From Azophilus sp965221465 (GTDB taxonomy: Bacteria > Pseudomonadota > Gammaproteobacteria > Pseudomonadales > Azotimanducaceae): a stretch of 64,000 bases of DNA. Below are positions 27,406 to 36,412 of the stretch, piece after piece; the stretch's first letter is position 1; each line of letters begins with the position of its first letter. The stretch is taken from the NCBI GenBank assembly GCA_965221465.1, contig OZ244892.1:2108001-2172000 (forward strand). Reading direction: 5' to 3'. Made by a program: the position numbers and the translations under genes. The notes beneath the pieces are model-generated. The model was not told the DNA's origin. It saw only the letters and a list, made by a program, of their open reading frames with translations, and made no database searches.

Positions 27406-27878
27406 GGTGCGATGGGCCGGGCCGGATCGGCTATCCACTCGCTCCAGGAACCCGGATAGCCCGCATCCGTCACCAACTTTCGTCGCGAGGGCGTCGACGT
27501 TTCGTCGCTGAAGGAAAACGCGCCGTCCTGCGCAGTCGCGCGGACCGGAGGTCGATGCAGGCATACTCGACAGTATGTCAAATCGGCCGGAGGGAGCACG
27601 GCCGCGCAGGGCGAGTGCATCGGCGTCCGCAGCAGGAAGTTGGTGACGGATGCGGGATAGAGCGCCGGCTCGTCGAAGCCTGCCAGCCGCATCGCCAGCA
27701 CGTCGTGGGTGGCGGCCAGGTACCGGTCGAGGTACGCATGCAGCGCGCCCGGAATGTGTCCGTTGTCGAACGCACGCCGTCCGCCGGCGGGGTCACCCGG
27801 CACCGCCCGGCAGTCGAAGAGGCGTACCGCCGAACCCAGCCGGCGCAATGCGTCGATGTCGATGAGTTTCGTGAACAC
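27402..27878 (-). pseudogene. Sulfurtransferase (SseA-like) gene, core replaced by R1
   Basis: The first 70 codons encode a rhodanese-type N-terminus (VRLFDCRAVPGDPAGGRRAF, GHIPGALHAYLDRYLAATHD). The last 16 encode the family's C-terminal YPGSWSEWIADPARPI. Between them, where the catalytic-Cys domain should be, lies a complete R1 element (27460-27656) translated without a stop. Full-length homologues have about 280 residues; here roughly 158 codons remain, a third of them repeat-derived. GTG 27878 is preceded by GGAAG. Because the frame is still open and coupled to mnmC by GTGA, transcription of mnmC may still depend on this remnant. Confidence 0.85.
27460..27656 (+). repeat. R1 repeat, full length
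   Basis: Left terminus CCCGCATCCGTCACCAACTT, right terminus AAGTTGGTGACGGATGCGGG, perfect inverses over 20 bases. Total 197 bases. Immediately outside each end is ATAG (27456-27459 and 27657-27660), a possible 4-bp target duplication. The interior includes GGCATACTCGACAGTATGTC, a small palindrome of its own. No transposase is encoded. Confidence 0.92.
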
Positions 27879-27945
27879 GTTTTCTTCCAGTGGTGCGAGC
27901 GATCGGCGCGGAGTCGAACCAGGCAGACGGTGCGGGATTGGGAAA

Positions 27946-28021
<76 letters not shown>

Positions 28022-28098
28022 ACATTGTGCCGCCCTGCTCGAATCGAGCCGACGGTTGCGGGCGCTATTCTAACCTTCCTCAGCAGATCATCCCAAGA

Positions 28099-28144
28099 GC
28101 GCGATTGACAAGGCCCCACCGCCGCCGGGCTATGTCAATCGCGC
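28099..28144. other. Strong hairpin upstream of coaX
   Basis: Perfect 12-bp inverted repeat GCGCGATTGACA (28099-28110) and TGTCAATCGCGC (28133-28144); the stem continues inward after one mismatch with five more pairs. No T-run follows. It lies 115 bases before coaX and about 80 bases behind the divergent tRNA-Ala. It could be an operator, a leader structure or a transcription barrier; the sequence alone does not decide. Confidence 0.6.
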
Positions 28145-28259
28145 CTCAGGCGCGGTATGTTCCGCCACCACGAATTCACCCGCCGGGGTTGGCGATTGCG
28201 CGCTGCCCGGCCAATTCCGCGACCGGGCCGTCCGCGAACGCATTGAAGGAGCGAGAGGC

Positions 28260-29030
28260 ATGATTCTGGGGCTCGATGTCGGCAACAGCCAGATCTACTG
28301 TGGGGTGTTCGAGAACGAACGTCTCAAGGTGCAGTTTCGCCGCACGTCCACCACGCGAAGCTCATCCGACGAGTTGGGCATTTTTCTGCGGGCCGCGCTC
28401 CGCGAGAACGGCGTCGACCCCGATGCCATCGAAGAGATCGCCTGTTGCTCTGTCGTCCCCGACCTGAACTACTCGCTCAGGGCCTGCTGCCAGAAGTACT
28501 TCCGCATCGAACCCATGATCATGCGGCCCGGCATCAAGACCGGCCTGAAGGTCCGTTACAAGGATCCGAAGGAGGTGGGCGCCGACCGCATCGCCGACGC
28601 CATGGGCGCGGTAAAACTGTTTCCCGGACGCAACCTGATCGTCGTCGACTTCGGCACGGCAACCACCGTCTGCGCCATCGGCCGGGACCGGGAATTCCTC
28701 GGCGGCAACATTCTCCCGGGCCTGCGCCTGTCGATGGATGCGCTGGAGGCCAATACCGCCCAGCTGCCGTCCGTGGAAATCAAGCCGGTGCGCTCTTCGG
28801 TCGGGCGCTCGACGGTGGAGAGCATCCAGAGCGGGCTGTACTGGAGTCACGTGGGAATGGTGAAGGAACTGACCAGCCGCATCACCGCCGAAGTCTTCGC
28901 CGGCGACCCGCCGATCGTCATCGGCACCGGCGGTTTCTCGCACCTGTTCGACCGGGAGAAACTGTTCGACGAAGTCGTCCCGGACCTTATCCTGATCGGT
29001 CTGCTCGAAGCCTTGCGTCTGAACCGATGA
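28260..29030 (+). CDS. coaX: Type III pantothenate kinase
   Basis: First committed step of CoA synthesis: ATP-dependent phosphorylation of pantothenate by an ASKHA-fold enzyme. 256 residues. PHOSPHATE 1 motif LGLDVGNSQIYCGVFEN at the start, GADRIADAMGAVKLFPG in the middle, VVDFGTATTVCAIGRDREFL as PHOSPHATE 2, and GGNILPGLRLSMDAL. A GAGAGGC ribosome site precedes ATG 28260. The stop overlaps the next start (ATGA), so it leads a three-gene coupled unit with an AMP-forming ligase and panE. birA, its frequent neighbour, is absent. Confidence 0.95.
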   Translation: MILGLDVGNSQIYCGVFENERLKVQFRRTSTTRSSSDELGIFLRAALRENGVDPDAIEEIACCSVVPDLNYSLRACCQKYFRIEPMIMRPGIKTGLKVRYKDPKEVGADRIADAMGAVKLFPGRNLIVVDFGTATTVCAIGRDREFLGGNILPGLRLSMDALEANTAQLPSVEIKPVRSSVGRSTVESIQSGLYWSHVGMVKELTSRITAEVFAGDPPIVIGTGGFSHLFDREKLFDEVVPDLILIGLLEALRLNR

Positions 29031-30598
29031 CACATCGATTCGTCGAGCAAGACCCGACACAACGCCTGAATGCTCCCAGAACCATTGCCGCGTTGCTCGA
29101 TGGGGGCGCCCCCGGCTCGCCGGCGATTCTGGCCCCGGGGCGGCAGCCGTTGTCGTTCGGCGCCCTGCGGGCGCTGGTCGAGCAAACCGGCAGCGCGCTG
29201 AACAAAATGGGCATCGGTCGCGCCGACCGCCTGGCCATCGTTCTTCCCAACGGCCCGGAAATGGCGGCCGCTTTCGTTGCCATCGGCTGCCATGCCGCCA
29301 CGGTCCCGCTCAACCCGGCCTATCGGAGCGACGAATTTGCTTTCTACCTGGCGGACTCTCTAGCCACGGTCCTGATCGTCGATCGGGGCAACCGTGCCGA
29401 GGCGGTGGCCGCGGCGCAGAATCTCGGCATCAGGGTGATCGAGTTGATTGCCGATCCGGCGCGACCGGCGGGCATGTTTCGGCTGCAGGAGGACGACCGC
29501 AGGGCTCCCGTGCTCGCACCATCGCCGGAGCCCGCGGAACCCGACGACATCGCCCTGCTGTTGCATACGTCCGGCACCACCGCACGGCCCAAGCTGGTGC
29601 CGCTCAGCCATCGAAACGTCTGTGCATCCGCGCACAACATCATCGAGTCCCTCAGGCTCGACGCCGGCGACATCTGCCTGAACGTCATGCCGCTCTTCCA
29701 CATTCACGGCCTGATGGCGGCGCTCGTCGCCTCGCTGGGCGCCGGAGGCTCGGTATTCGCGGCCCCCGGTTTCGACGCACTGCGCTTCTTTTCCTGGGTA
29801 GAAGAAGCGCGTCCTACCTGGTATTCCGCCGTGCCCGCCATGCACCAGGCCATACTGCGCCGGGCGCAGCGCAACCGGCGAGCCATCGAAGGCGCGCAAT
29901 TGCGTTTCGTACGCTCCGCATCGGCCCCGTTGCCGCCACCGGTGATTGCGGAACTCGAGGCTGCCTTCTCCGTGCCGGTGGTGGAAGCCTACGCCATGAC
30001 CGAAGCCACGCACCAGATGACCAGCAATCCGCTGCCACCCGGGAAACGGATACCCGGCACGGTGGGTCGCGCCGCCGGGCCGGACGTGGCGATCATGGAC
30101 GAGGTAACCGATCGATTGCTCGAATCGGGGGAGACCGGCGAAGTCGTCATTCGCGGAGAAAACGTCATGACGGGCTATGAGAACAACCCCGAAGCAAACG
30201 CGAAGGCCTTCGCGGCAGGCTGGTTCCGCACCGGCGACCAGGCCGTCATGGACGGCGACGGTTACGTGACCATTACCGGCCGCCTCAAGGAGATCGTCAA
30301 CCGCGGCGGCGAGAAAATCGCCCCGGTCGAAGTCGACAACGTGCTGATGGAACACCCCGCGATCAGCCAGGCGGTCACCTTCGCCATGCCCCATGCCTCG
30401 CTCGGCGAAGAGGTTGCGGCCGCCATCGTGCTCAACGACGGCGCCGATGCCGATCAGGACGAGATCCGGGAATTTGCCGCAACGCGCCTCGCGTCGTTCA
30501 AGGTGCCTCGCCGCATCGTCGTGCTGGACGAAATACCCAAGGGCGCGACCGGCAAGCTGCAACGCATCGGGCTCGCCGAGAAGCTGGGGCTTGCCTGA
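29027..30598 (+). CDS. AMP-dependent acyl-CoA synthetase (oxalyl-CoA synthetase-like)
   Basis: ANL-superfamily ligase that activates a carboxylate as acyl-AMP and then acyl-CoA; 523 residues. A3 motif LLLHTSGTTARPKLVPLSH, A5 YAMTEATHQM, A7 WFRTGDQAVMDGDGYV and A10 catalytic Lys in PKGATGKLQR are all present. General similarity is to the Pcs60/AAE3 oxalyl-CoA synthetase branch; substrate uncertain. It is sandwiched with one- to four-base overlaps between coaX and panE, unusual company for a ligase and suggestive of a shared CoA theme. Confidence 0.9.
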   Translation: MTHRFVEQDPTQRLNAPRTIAALLDGGAPGSPAILAPGRQPLSFGALRALVEQTGSALNKMGIGRADRLAIVLPNGPEMAAAFVAIGCHAATVPLNPAYRSDEFAFYLADSLATVLIVDRGNRAEAVAAAQNLGIRVIELIADPARPAGMFRLQEDDRRAPVLAPSPEPAEPDDIALLLHTSGTTARPKLVPLSHRNVCASAHNIIESLRLDAGDICLNVMPLFHIHGLMAALVASLGAGGSVFAAPGFDALRFFSWVEEARPTWYSAVPAMHQAILRRAQRNRRAIEGAQLRFVRSASAPLPPPVIAELEAAFSVPVVEAYAMTEATHQMTSNPLPPGKRIPGTVGRAAGPDVAIMDEVTDRLLESGETGEVVIRGENVMTGYENNPEANAKAFAAGWFRTGDQAVMDGDGYVTITGRLKEIVNRGGEKIAPVEVDNVLMEHPAISQAVTFAMPHASLGEEVAAAIVLNDGADADQDEIREFAATRLASFKVPRRIVVLDEIPKGATGKLQRIGLAEKLGLA

Positions 30599-31578
30599 TG
30601 CGCATCTGTATCTACGGTGCCGGCGCGACCGGCGGTTACCTCGGCGTGCAACTCGCCCAGGCCGGCCAGGATGTCACGCTGATTGCCCGAGGCGCTCACC
30701 TCGAGGCCATGCAGGCGCGCGGCGTGCGGCTGCTGATCGACGGCGAGGAACGTATTGCGCGCCCGCGCTGCATCGAGGATCCGGCCGAAGCCGGCCCGCA
30801 GGATTACGTCATCGTCACCCTGAAGGCTCACTCGATTTCCAGCGTCGCCGCGCGGATGCAGCCCCTGTTCGGAAAAGACACCGCGGTGGTGACAGCAACG
30901 AACGGCGTTCCCTGGTGGTACTTTTACGGACTTGCGGGCGAGTACGAAGACCGACGTATCGAGAGCGTCGATCCGGGCGGGCGGATCTGGGATGCGATCG
31001 GCCCGCAGCGCGCCATCGGCTGCATCGTCTATCCCGCAACGGAGATCGTCGAACCCGGTGTGATAAGGCATCTCGAAAACAACCGGCTGTCCCTCGGCGA
31101 GCCGCACGGCGGGGTCACCCCCCGCACCAGCGCGCTCGCCGACGTGCTGCGCGGCGCCGGGTTCCGCTGCCGGGTCAAGGCCGACCCACGCGACGAAATC
31201 TGGCTGAAGCTGCTGGGTAACCTCTGCTTCAATCCGATCAGCGCGCTGACCCTCGCCACCCTCGACCGGATTGCCGACGATCCCGGCGCCGCCCGGGTCT
31301 GCAAGCTGATGATGCTGGAAGCGCGGACGATCGCGGAACGGCTCGGCGCCACCATCCGCATGGACATCGACCGCCGCATCGCCGTCAGCGGCGCCGTCGG
31401 CAAGCACCGCACCTCGATGCTTCAGGACCTCGAAGCCGGCCGGCCCATGGAAATCGATGCGCTGGTCACCGCAGTGCAGGAACTCGGTCGGCTGGTGGAC
31501 GTGCCGACACCGGCCATCGATGTGGTGCTGTCACTGATTCGGTTGCGCGGCGAGACCGCCGGCACCTATCGAAGATGA
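30598..31578 (+). CDS. panE: 2-dehydropantoate 2-reductase
   Basis: NADPH-dependent reduction of ketopantoate to pantoate (ApbA/PanE family), 326 residues. N-terminal IYGAGATGGYLGVQLAQAGQ binds NADPH. VYPATEIVEPGVIRH and the substrate-binding block DEIWLKLLGNLCFNPISALT with its Lys are conserved, as is KHRTSMLQDLEAGRPMEIDA near the end. Starts at TGATG overlap with the ligase gene. Annotated panE on this similarity; many paralogues of the family act on other 2-oxo acids, so the coaX linkage is the main support. Confidence 0.87.
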   Translation: MRICIYGAGATGGYLGVQLAQAGQDVTLIARGAHLEAMQARGVRLLIDGEERIARPRCIEDPAEAGPQDYVIVTLKAHSISSVAARMQPLFGKDTAVVTATNGVPWWYFYGLAGEYEDRRIESVDPGGRIWDAIGPQRAIGCIVYPATEIVEPGVIRHLENNRLSLGEPHGGVTPRTSALADVLRGAGFRCRVKADPRDEIWLKLLGNLCFNPISALTLATLDRIADDPGAARVCKLMMLEARTIAERLGATIRMDIDRRIAVSGAVGKHRTSMLQDLEAGRPMEIDALVTAVQELGRLVDVPTPAIDVVLSLIRLRGETAGTYRR

Positions 31579-31634
31579 TGCCAGGACCGAGTGGGTCGGC
31601 GCCGCTGCAGGAAGCCAGGTAGATTTCGGGTTCG

Positions 31635-31705
31635 CCCGCATCCGTCACCAACTTCCTGCTGCGGACGCCGATGCAATCGCGACGAAAAGTGGTGGCGGAT
31701 GCTGG
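31635..31705. repeat. R1 repeat, short form
   Basis: CCCGCATCCGTCACCAACTT then CTGCTGCGGACGCCGATGCA, joined directly to ATCGCGACGAAAAGTGGTGG and CGGATGCTGG. 71 bases, the same internal deletion as the copies at 3036 and 48552. It lies between panE and the convergent gltX, and its edge is within one base of the gltX stop codon. Confidence 0.9.
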
Positions 31706-33172
31706 CTACCGATCCAGCTTTTCCAGGCGCTTCAGCTGCTTGTTGGACACGCCGAGAACACCCAGTGCATCGCGCAGCCTGGCCCGCGTCGTCTCGCGCC
31801 CGAGCACGGCCATGGAGTCGAACAGCGGCAAGGCCACGGGGCGCCCGCTGACCGCCACGAACAGCGGAAACAGAAAATCGCCCAGCCTGAGCCCCATGCG
31901 CTCGGCATTGGCGCGGCAGATTGCCTGCAACCCGCCGCTGTCCCATGGCCGCAACCCGTCGAGGTCGCGCGCCGTGCGGAATAGAATCTCCACCACCGCA
32001 GCGCGTTCGAGCCGCTTGTGATCGAAATCGCCGGCGCCGAGCGGCGCCCGGTCGCCGATCAGGTAATCGACCTGAGCGGCGATGTCCGCGAATCGCTCGG
32101 TGCGCTGTTGAATCAGTGGCGCCAGCGATTCCAGCCTTTCCCGGCCCCCGGCCCATGCCTGAAATCGGCCCACGAACTCGCGGATGTCCATTTGCCGCAG
32201 GTACTGCCCGTTCATCCAGCGCAGCTTTTCGACGTCGAACACCGGCCCGCCGAGCACGATGCGGCCGGGGTCGAACGCTTGGCAAAACTCCGCCGCGCTG
32301 AACAGTTCTCGCTCGTCGGGCATCGAAAAGCCCATCGTGGCCAGGTAGTTGACGAGCGCTTCGGGCAGATACCCCTGATCGCGATAGTAGCCGATGCCGG
32401 TGGGATGTCTGCGTTTTGAGAGCTTGCTGCGGTCGGGATTGCGGAGCAACGGCAGGTGGATCAGCGCCGGCATCTCCCAGCCGAAGTAGTCGAACAGCAA
32501 TCGGTGCTTGGGCACCGAGGAAATCCATTCCTCGCCACGCATGACGTGGGTGATACCCATGAGATGGTCGTCGACCACCGCCGCGAGGTGATAGGTCGGA
32601 AAACCATCCGCCTTCAGCAGCACCTGCATGTCCACCTGGGACCAGGGGATCTCGACGTCGCCACGCAGCTCGTCCCGGAATCGGCAGGTTCCCTCCTCCG
32701 GGACGCGCATCCGCACCACATGCGTATCGCCACGCCGCAGGCGAGTCTGCGCTTGCTGTGCAGTCAAACCGAGACAATGGCCGTCATACCCGGGATTCTC
32801 GCCGGCTGCCCGACGCTGGGCGCGCACCGCCTCGAGCCGCTCCGGCGTGCAGAAACAATGAAACGCCTGCCTCTCGGCAACGAGCCGGTCGACATGCTCG
32901 CGGTAGACGGCCAGCCGCTCGCTCTGCCGATAGGGGCCGAACGGGCCACCCACATCCGGCCCTTCGTCCCATTCGATGCCGAGCCAGCGCAACGCGTCGA
33001 GAATGGCGCGCTCGGCATCCGGCGTGCTGCGCGCGGCATCGGTATCTTCGATGCGAACGATGAACTCGCCGCCCTGACGCGTCGCCAGTGCCCGGTTGAA
33101 CAGCGCCACATAGGCGGTACCCAGATGCGGGTCACCCGTAGGGGATGGAGCAATGCGCGTGCGAACGGTCAT
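31706..33172 (-). CDS. gltX: Glutamate-tRNA ligase
   Basis: Class I aminoacyl-tRNA synthetase charging tRNA-Glu; 488 residues. HIGH-type motif is RIAPSPTGDPHLGTAYVALF, the KMSKS-type loop is DRSKLSKRR, and a CxC...C zinc-like cluster occurs around FHCFCTPERL and YDGHC. Length is typical of the bacterial enzyme. Monocistronic; its stop abuts an R1 copy. Confidence 0.95.
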   Translation of the reverse strand: MTVRTRIAPSPTGDPHLGTAYVALFNRALATRQGGEFIVRIEDTDAARSTPDAERAILDALRWLGIEWDEGPDVGGPFGPYRQSERLAVYREHVDRLVAERQAFHCFCTPERLEAVRAQRRAAGENPGYDGHCLGLTAQQAQTRLRRGDTHVVRMRVPEEGTCRFRDELRGDVEIPWSQVDMQVLLKADGFPTYHLAAVVDDHLMGITHVMRGEEWISSVPKHRLLFDYFGWEMPALIHLPLLRNPDRSKLSKRRHPTGIGYYRDQGYLPEALVNYLATMGFSMPDERELFSAAEFCQAFDPGRIVLGGPVFDVEKLRWMNGQYLRQMDIREFVGRFQAWAGGRERLESLAPLIQQRTERFADIAAQVDYLIGDRAPLGAGDFDHKRLERAAVVEILFRTARDLDGLRPWDSGGLQAICRANAERMGLRLGDFLFPLFVAVSGRPVALPLFDSMAVLGRETTRARLRDALGVLGVSNKQLKRLEKLDR

Positions 33173-33307
33173 GGAAAGCGAATTATAGATTGCGACTGAC
33201 CGGCCCTGAAGGCGCGGGCTGGACCGACCGATTTGCCAATGACCGTAGCGGCGAGGCTGGTGCGAACGGGTCGCGCTAAAGCGCCGCCCGGAGGGGCCGG
33301 TTACGTA

Positions 33308-34222
33308 TCAGGCCAGGATGGCCGGCTTTTCCAGTTGGCGGGCCTCGGAACGGCGATCGGCGGCGCTGTCGAAGACTTCCCACGCATCCTCGCACCGCAG
33401 CAAGGCGCGCACCAGCTTGTTATTGAGTTCATGGCCCGACTTGTGGCCCTCGAACTCACCCAGTATGGGCCGACCAAGCAGGTACAGGTCGCCCATGGCA
33501 TCGAGCAGCTTGTGCTTGACGAACTCGTCGCGATAACGCAGCCCTTCTTCATTGAGAATGGAGAAGTCGTCGATGCCGACCGCATTCTGCAGGCTGGACC
33601 CCAGGCACTTGTTGATGGCCCGGGCCTTGTCCAGCTCGCTCACCAGCCCGAACGACCGGGCACGGCTAAGGTCCTTGGCGTAGGAGACCCTCGAGAAGTC
33701 GAGTTGCACGCTCTTGGGATGGCGATTGAAAACGGGATGATCCGCGACAAACGTATAGGTGCCACGGAACCCGGAATAGGGTTTCAGGGCCGCTTCTCCA
33801 TCGCCCTGGGTGACGCGGATGGTGCGCTTGATGCGGATGAATTCCCGCGGCGCATCCTGCTCCGCCACGCCGACCGCCTCGATCAGGCCGACGAAGGGAG
33901 CGGCGCTACCGTCCATGATGGGTACCTCTTCGCCGTTCAACTCGACGATGAGGTTGTCGATGCGCAAACCCCAGAGCGCGGAAAGCAGATGTTCGACCGT
34001 CGCCACCTGCACGCCGTTCTCGGCGATGCTCGTGGACAGCGTCGTATCGGAAACGTTCTGCGCCAGGGCGCGCACACCGACCGGGCGACCAAAATCGGTC
34101 CGCACGAACTGGATACCCGTATTCTCCCCGGCAGGGCGCAAGGTCATGCGGACCTTGTTACCGGAATGCACGCCAATGCCTATTGCGTGCACCGGTTTCC
34201 TGATGGTGTGCTGTCTGTGCAT
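33308..34222 (-). CDS. lpxC: UDP-3-O-acyl-N-acetylglucosamine deacetylase
   Basis: Zinc deacetylase and committed step of lipid A synthesis, so the organism has a lipopolysaccharide-type outer membrane. 304 residues. Zinc ligands: His in ATVEHLLSALWGLRIDN and the HKLLDAMGDLYLLG / EGHKSGHELNN block. ATG 34222 aligns with E. coli LpxC; a TTG two codons upstream is possible. In relatives ftsZ lies just upstream; here the mur/fts cluster is missing and a TerB-like gene diverges instead. Confidence 0.95.
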   Translation of the reverse strand: MHRQHTIRKPVHAIGIGVHSGNKVRMTLRPAGENTGIQFVRTDFGRPVGVRALAQNVSDTTLSTSIAENGVQVATVEHLLSALWGLRIDNLIVELNGEEVPIMDGSAAPFVGLIEAVGVAEQDAPREFIRIKRTIRVTQGDGEAALKPYSGFRGTYTFVADHPVFNRHPKSVQLDFSRVSYAKDLSRARSFGLVSELDKARAINKCLGSSLQNAVGIDDFSILNEEGLRYRDEFVKHKLLDAMGDLYLLGRPILGEFEGHKSGHELNNKLVRALLRCEDAWEVFDSAADRRSEARQLEKPAILA

Positions 34223-34489
34223 GTGCAATCGTCGCCTTAACGATGCAAGCGGCCACTATACAGATGGCGCGCGCAAATATGAAGAAAAAATGGAGGGGCG
34301 TGCGGAGCCAAACTCGAACTGCCGACCCCCGTTCCGGAAATTGAGAATTCTTCTTGTTTCAACCGACTCCGTCCGGAAGGCAGTCGCCACCGCTTCGCCG
34401 GCCGATTGTATATTTGTATGGTGTCATTGGCGAATGCAGAATATCCCGCCCATGGTTGCGGTATCCCGACAAATGCCCATGCCCCGCCG

Positions 34490-34978
34490 ATGCTGAATCG
34501 ACTTCTGGCAAAAATGCAGGCTCCCGTCCAGGACGGCGGCGAGCAGCCATCCGTCGAGTTGGCAGCCGCGGTGCTGCTCTACGAGGTCGCCTGGGCAGAC
34601 CACCGGATATCCGACATCGAGCATGCAACCTTGCGCGAGTCTCTCGTCGGACAGTTCGGCACCGATGCAGAGACGGTGGACGAACTGTTGGCCGAGTCGA
34701 GGACGCAACACGAGGACAGCGTCGGCATTCACAGATTCACCCGCGCCCTAGTCGAAGCCTGGTCACCGGGCCAGCGGCTGCAACTGGTGGTGCAACTCTG
34801 GCGCCTGGCGTTCTGCGACGCGAGCCTCGACAAGTACGAGGATGCAACCATCCGCAAGATTGCCGACCTTTTGTACGTCAGCCACGCCGATTTCATCCGT
34901 GCGAAGCACAGGGCGAAACAACTGACAGAAGACGACCCGTTGGCGCCCTCCCCGGAACCCCGAAGTCCGGCCCCCTGA
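34490..34978 (+). CDS. TerB-like protein
   Basis: 162 residues, all-helical. SVELAAAVLLYEVAWADHRI followed by LAFCDASLDKYEDATIRKIA are the paired acidic metal-binding helices of the TerB / DjlA N-terminal family, often linked to tellurite resistance or stress at the membrane. ATG 34490 (MLNRLLAKMQAP) is the family-like start; ATG 34406 adds 28 unconserved residues. No other ter genes nearby. The last codons run into the R2 array. Confidence 0.82.
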   Translation: MLNRLLAKMQAPVQDGGEQPSVELAAAVLLYEVAWADHRISDIEHATLRESLVGQFGTDAETVDELLAESRTQHEDSVGIHRFTRALVEAWSPGQRLQLVVQLWRLAFCDASLDKYEDATIRKIADLLYVSHADFIRAKHRAKQLTEDDPLAPSPEPRSPAP

Positions 34979-35002
34979 CGCAAAAGCAAAGTCGGCGTTT
35001 CC

Positions 35003-35628
35003 ATGAAAGTTCCGAACCCGGCACGCCCGGACGAGGACGCGCAAGGAACACCCGCCAACCGCTGGGAGAGAGCAGGTGTGCGGTGCGTGTATCTGGCGCT
35101 GTTGGGGCTCGTGCTTGCACCCATCGTCGCGGTAAGCACCTCCGCCTGGTGCGCCGGATGCACGTACCGTATACCGGTTCTCGGCGCCGGATCGAAGCCA
35201 CGGCTCTCCGCGTCAGTGAGTGCTTTAAAACCAATAACTTGAAAATTTGTTTCATGCGAGTCCCGAACCCGGCGCGCCGGGACGACAACGCGCAAGGAAC
35301 ACCCGCCAGCCGCTGGGAGAGAGCAGGTGTGCGGTGCGTGTATCTGGCGCTGTTTGGGCTCGTGCTTGCGCCCATCGTCGCGGTAAATCTCGCCGCCTGG
35401 TGCGCCAGATGCACGTACCGTATACCTGCTCTCGGTGCCCGATCGAAGGCCATGTTTGCCACGCTAACGAATTCAACAAAATCAATTGCTTGGAAAAAGT
35501 GTTCCATGACAGTTCCGATCACGCCGCGCCGCATGCACGTACCGCGTACCGATTCTCGGAGCCGGATGGAAAGAACGGTTCTCCACGTCAATGAACGGCT
35601 TAAAATCAATCGCTTGATGGTTTTTTGA
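35003..35628 (+). repeat. R2 tandem array, three units
   Basis: Units start at ATG 35003, 35254 and 35506 (251 and 252-base periods). Units 1 and 2 are nearly complete and begin ATGnnAGTyCCGAACCCGGC. Unit 3 is about 123 bases, its middle deleted between GCCGCGCCGC and ATGCACGTACCGCGTACCGA. Each full unit holds inverted arms (GTGTGCGGTGCGTGTATCTG and GCACGTACCGTATACCGG) and a frame of about 79-115 codons with the core LGLVLAPIVAV. The array sits between the TerB-like gene and hvfC. Confidence 0.9.
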
Positions 35629-35653
35629 TGCTCGAATACGTCCGCAACTCCGG

Positions 35654-36412
35654 TCACGTGCGGACGCCGAGCAGCACCTCCGCGTCGCGAAGCCGTTCCA
35701 GGGTGTCCGCGCCTTCCCGCCGCAGTCGTTGGCGGTCGATATGCGGGAACTCGGCCGCGAGCGCTGCCAGGGCGTCGTTGCCCGAAACACCCGGTTCCAA
35801 CAGCTGCACGAGCCGGTGCGTCAGCGCATTCGACGCAACGAAGCGAACCCGGTCGTCCCGCCGCCGGCAGGCGATCAGCCAGGTGGCGTCCCGGGGGGCA
35901 CACTCCGGTGCCTCATCGGGCCCGATCTCGTGCACCGGATAGCGGTAGCAGAGCGGCCGTGCCAATGGAGACACCACCACCTCTCCGGCAAGCAGGTCGC
36001 CGCCGGTGTCGATGCCCGCCTCCGGCAACTCCTCGACGGCGCTTCGCAGCGAGCGCTTCACCCACTCGTAATGACAGAGCTCGAGGAGCCAGCCCGGCAG
36101 GTCGAGGGAAGCATCGTTGTCGAGAAACGTCATGAACTCCTGGCCGATGTCCGGGAAATAGGGGGTTTCGCTGGCGTGGCGATCGATGAATGCGGCGACC
36201 AGGCTGCGCCACCGTTCGGCCCCGAAAACCGAGCGTGCGGTCGGGAACCCGTTGTCGATGAAGGATGCGATATTACGGTGGAAGAGGCCCACGTAAACCT
36301 GCATGCGGCGGGGCTCGACACCCTCGGGTGGAGGATTCGACTGCGGATTTCGGATGTGGGCGGCAAAGGCCCGCTGAACCTCGAGAAAACCCGGCGTGTC
36401 AGTTTGCGCCAT
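35654..36412 (-). CDS. hvfC: HvfC-type DUF2063 partner protein
   Basis: Helical partner that delivers the precursor peptide to the MNIO enzyme HvfB; about 252 residues. The N-terminal DUF2063 domain runs GFLEVQRAFAAHIRNPQSNP, MQVYVGLFHRNIASFIDNGF, and FPDIGQEFMTFLDN. The C-terminal half carries the predicted peptide-docking domain. ATG 36412 overlaps the end of hvfB by 14 bases, so the two are coupled. Family knowledge comes from Haemophilus HvfBC and related bufferin systems; the role here is inferred from that. Confidence 0.88.
   Translation of the reverse strand: MAQTDTPGFLEVQRAFAAHIRNPQSNPPPEGVEPRRMQVYVGLFHRNIASFIDNGFPTARSVFGAERWRSLVAAFIDRHASETPYFPDIGQEFMTFLDNDASLDLPGWLLELCHYEWVKRSLRSAVEELPEAGIDTGGDLLAGEVVVSPLARPLCYRYPVHEIGPDEAPECAPRDATWLIACRRRDDRVRFVASNALTHRLVQLLEPGVSGNDALAALAAEFPHIDRQRLRREGADTLERLRDAEVLLGVRT

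Noticed and set aside
25654..27564. Longer mnmC start at ATG 27564
   Set aside because: The added residues are R1 sequence, and GTG 27405 is coupled to the preceding stop.
34290..34345. tRNA-like 3' half (GGAGCCAAACTCGAACTGCC) on the minus strand behind lpxC
   Set aside because: The T-arm has a mismatch, there is no CCA in the right place and no 5' half; at best a decayed fragment.
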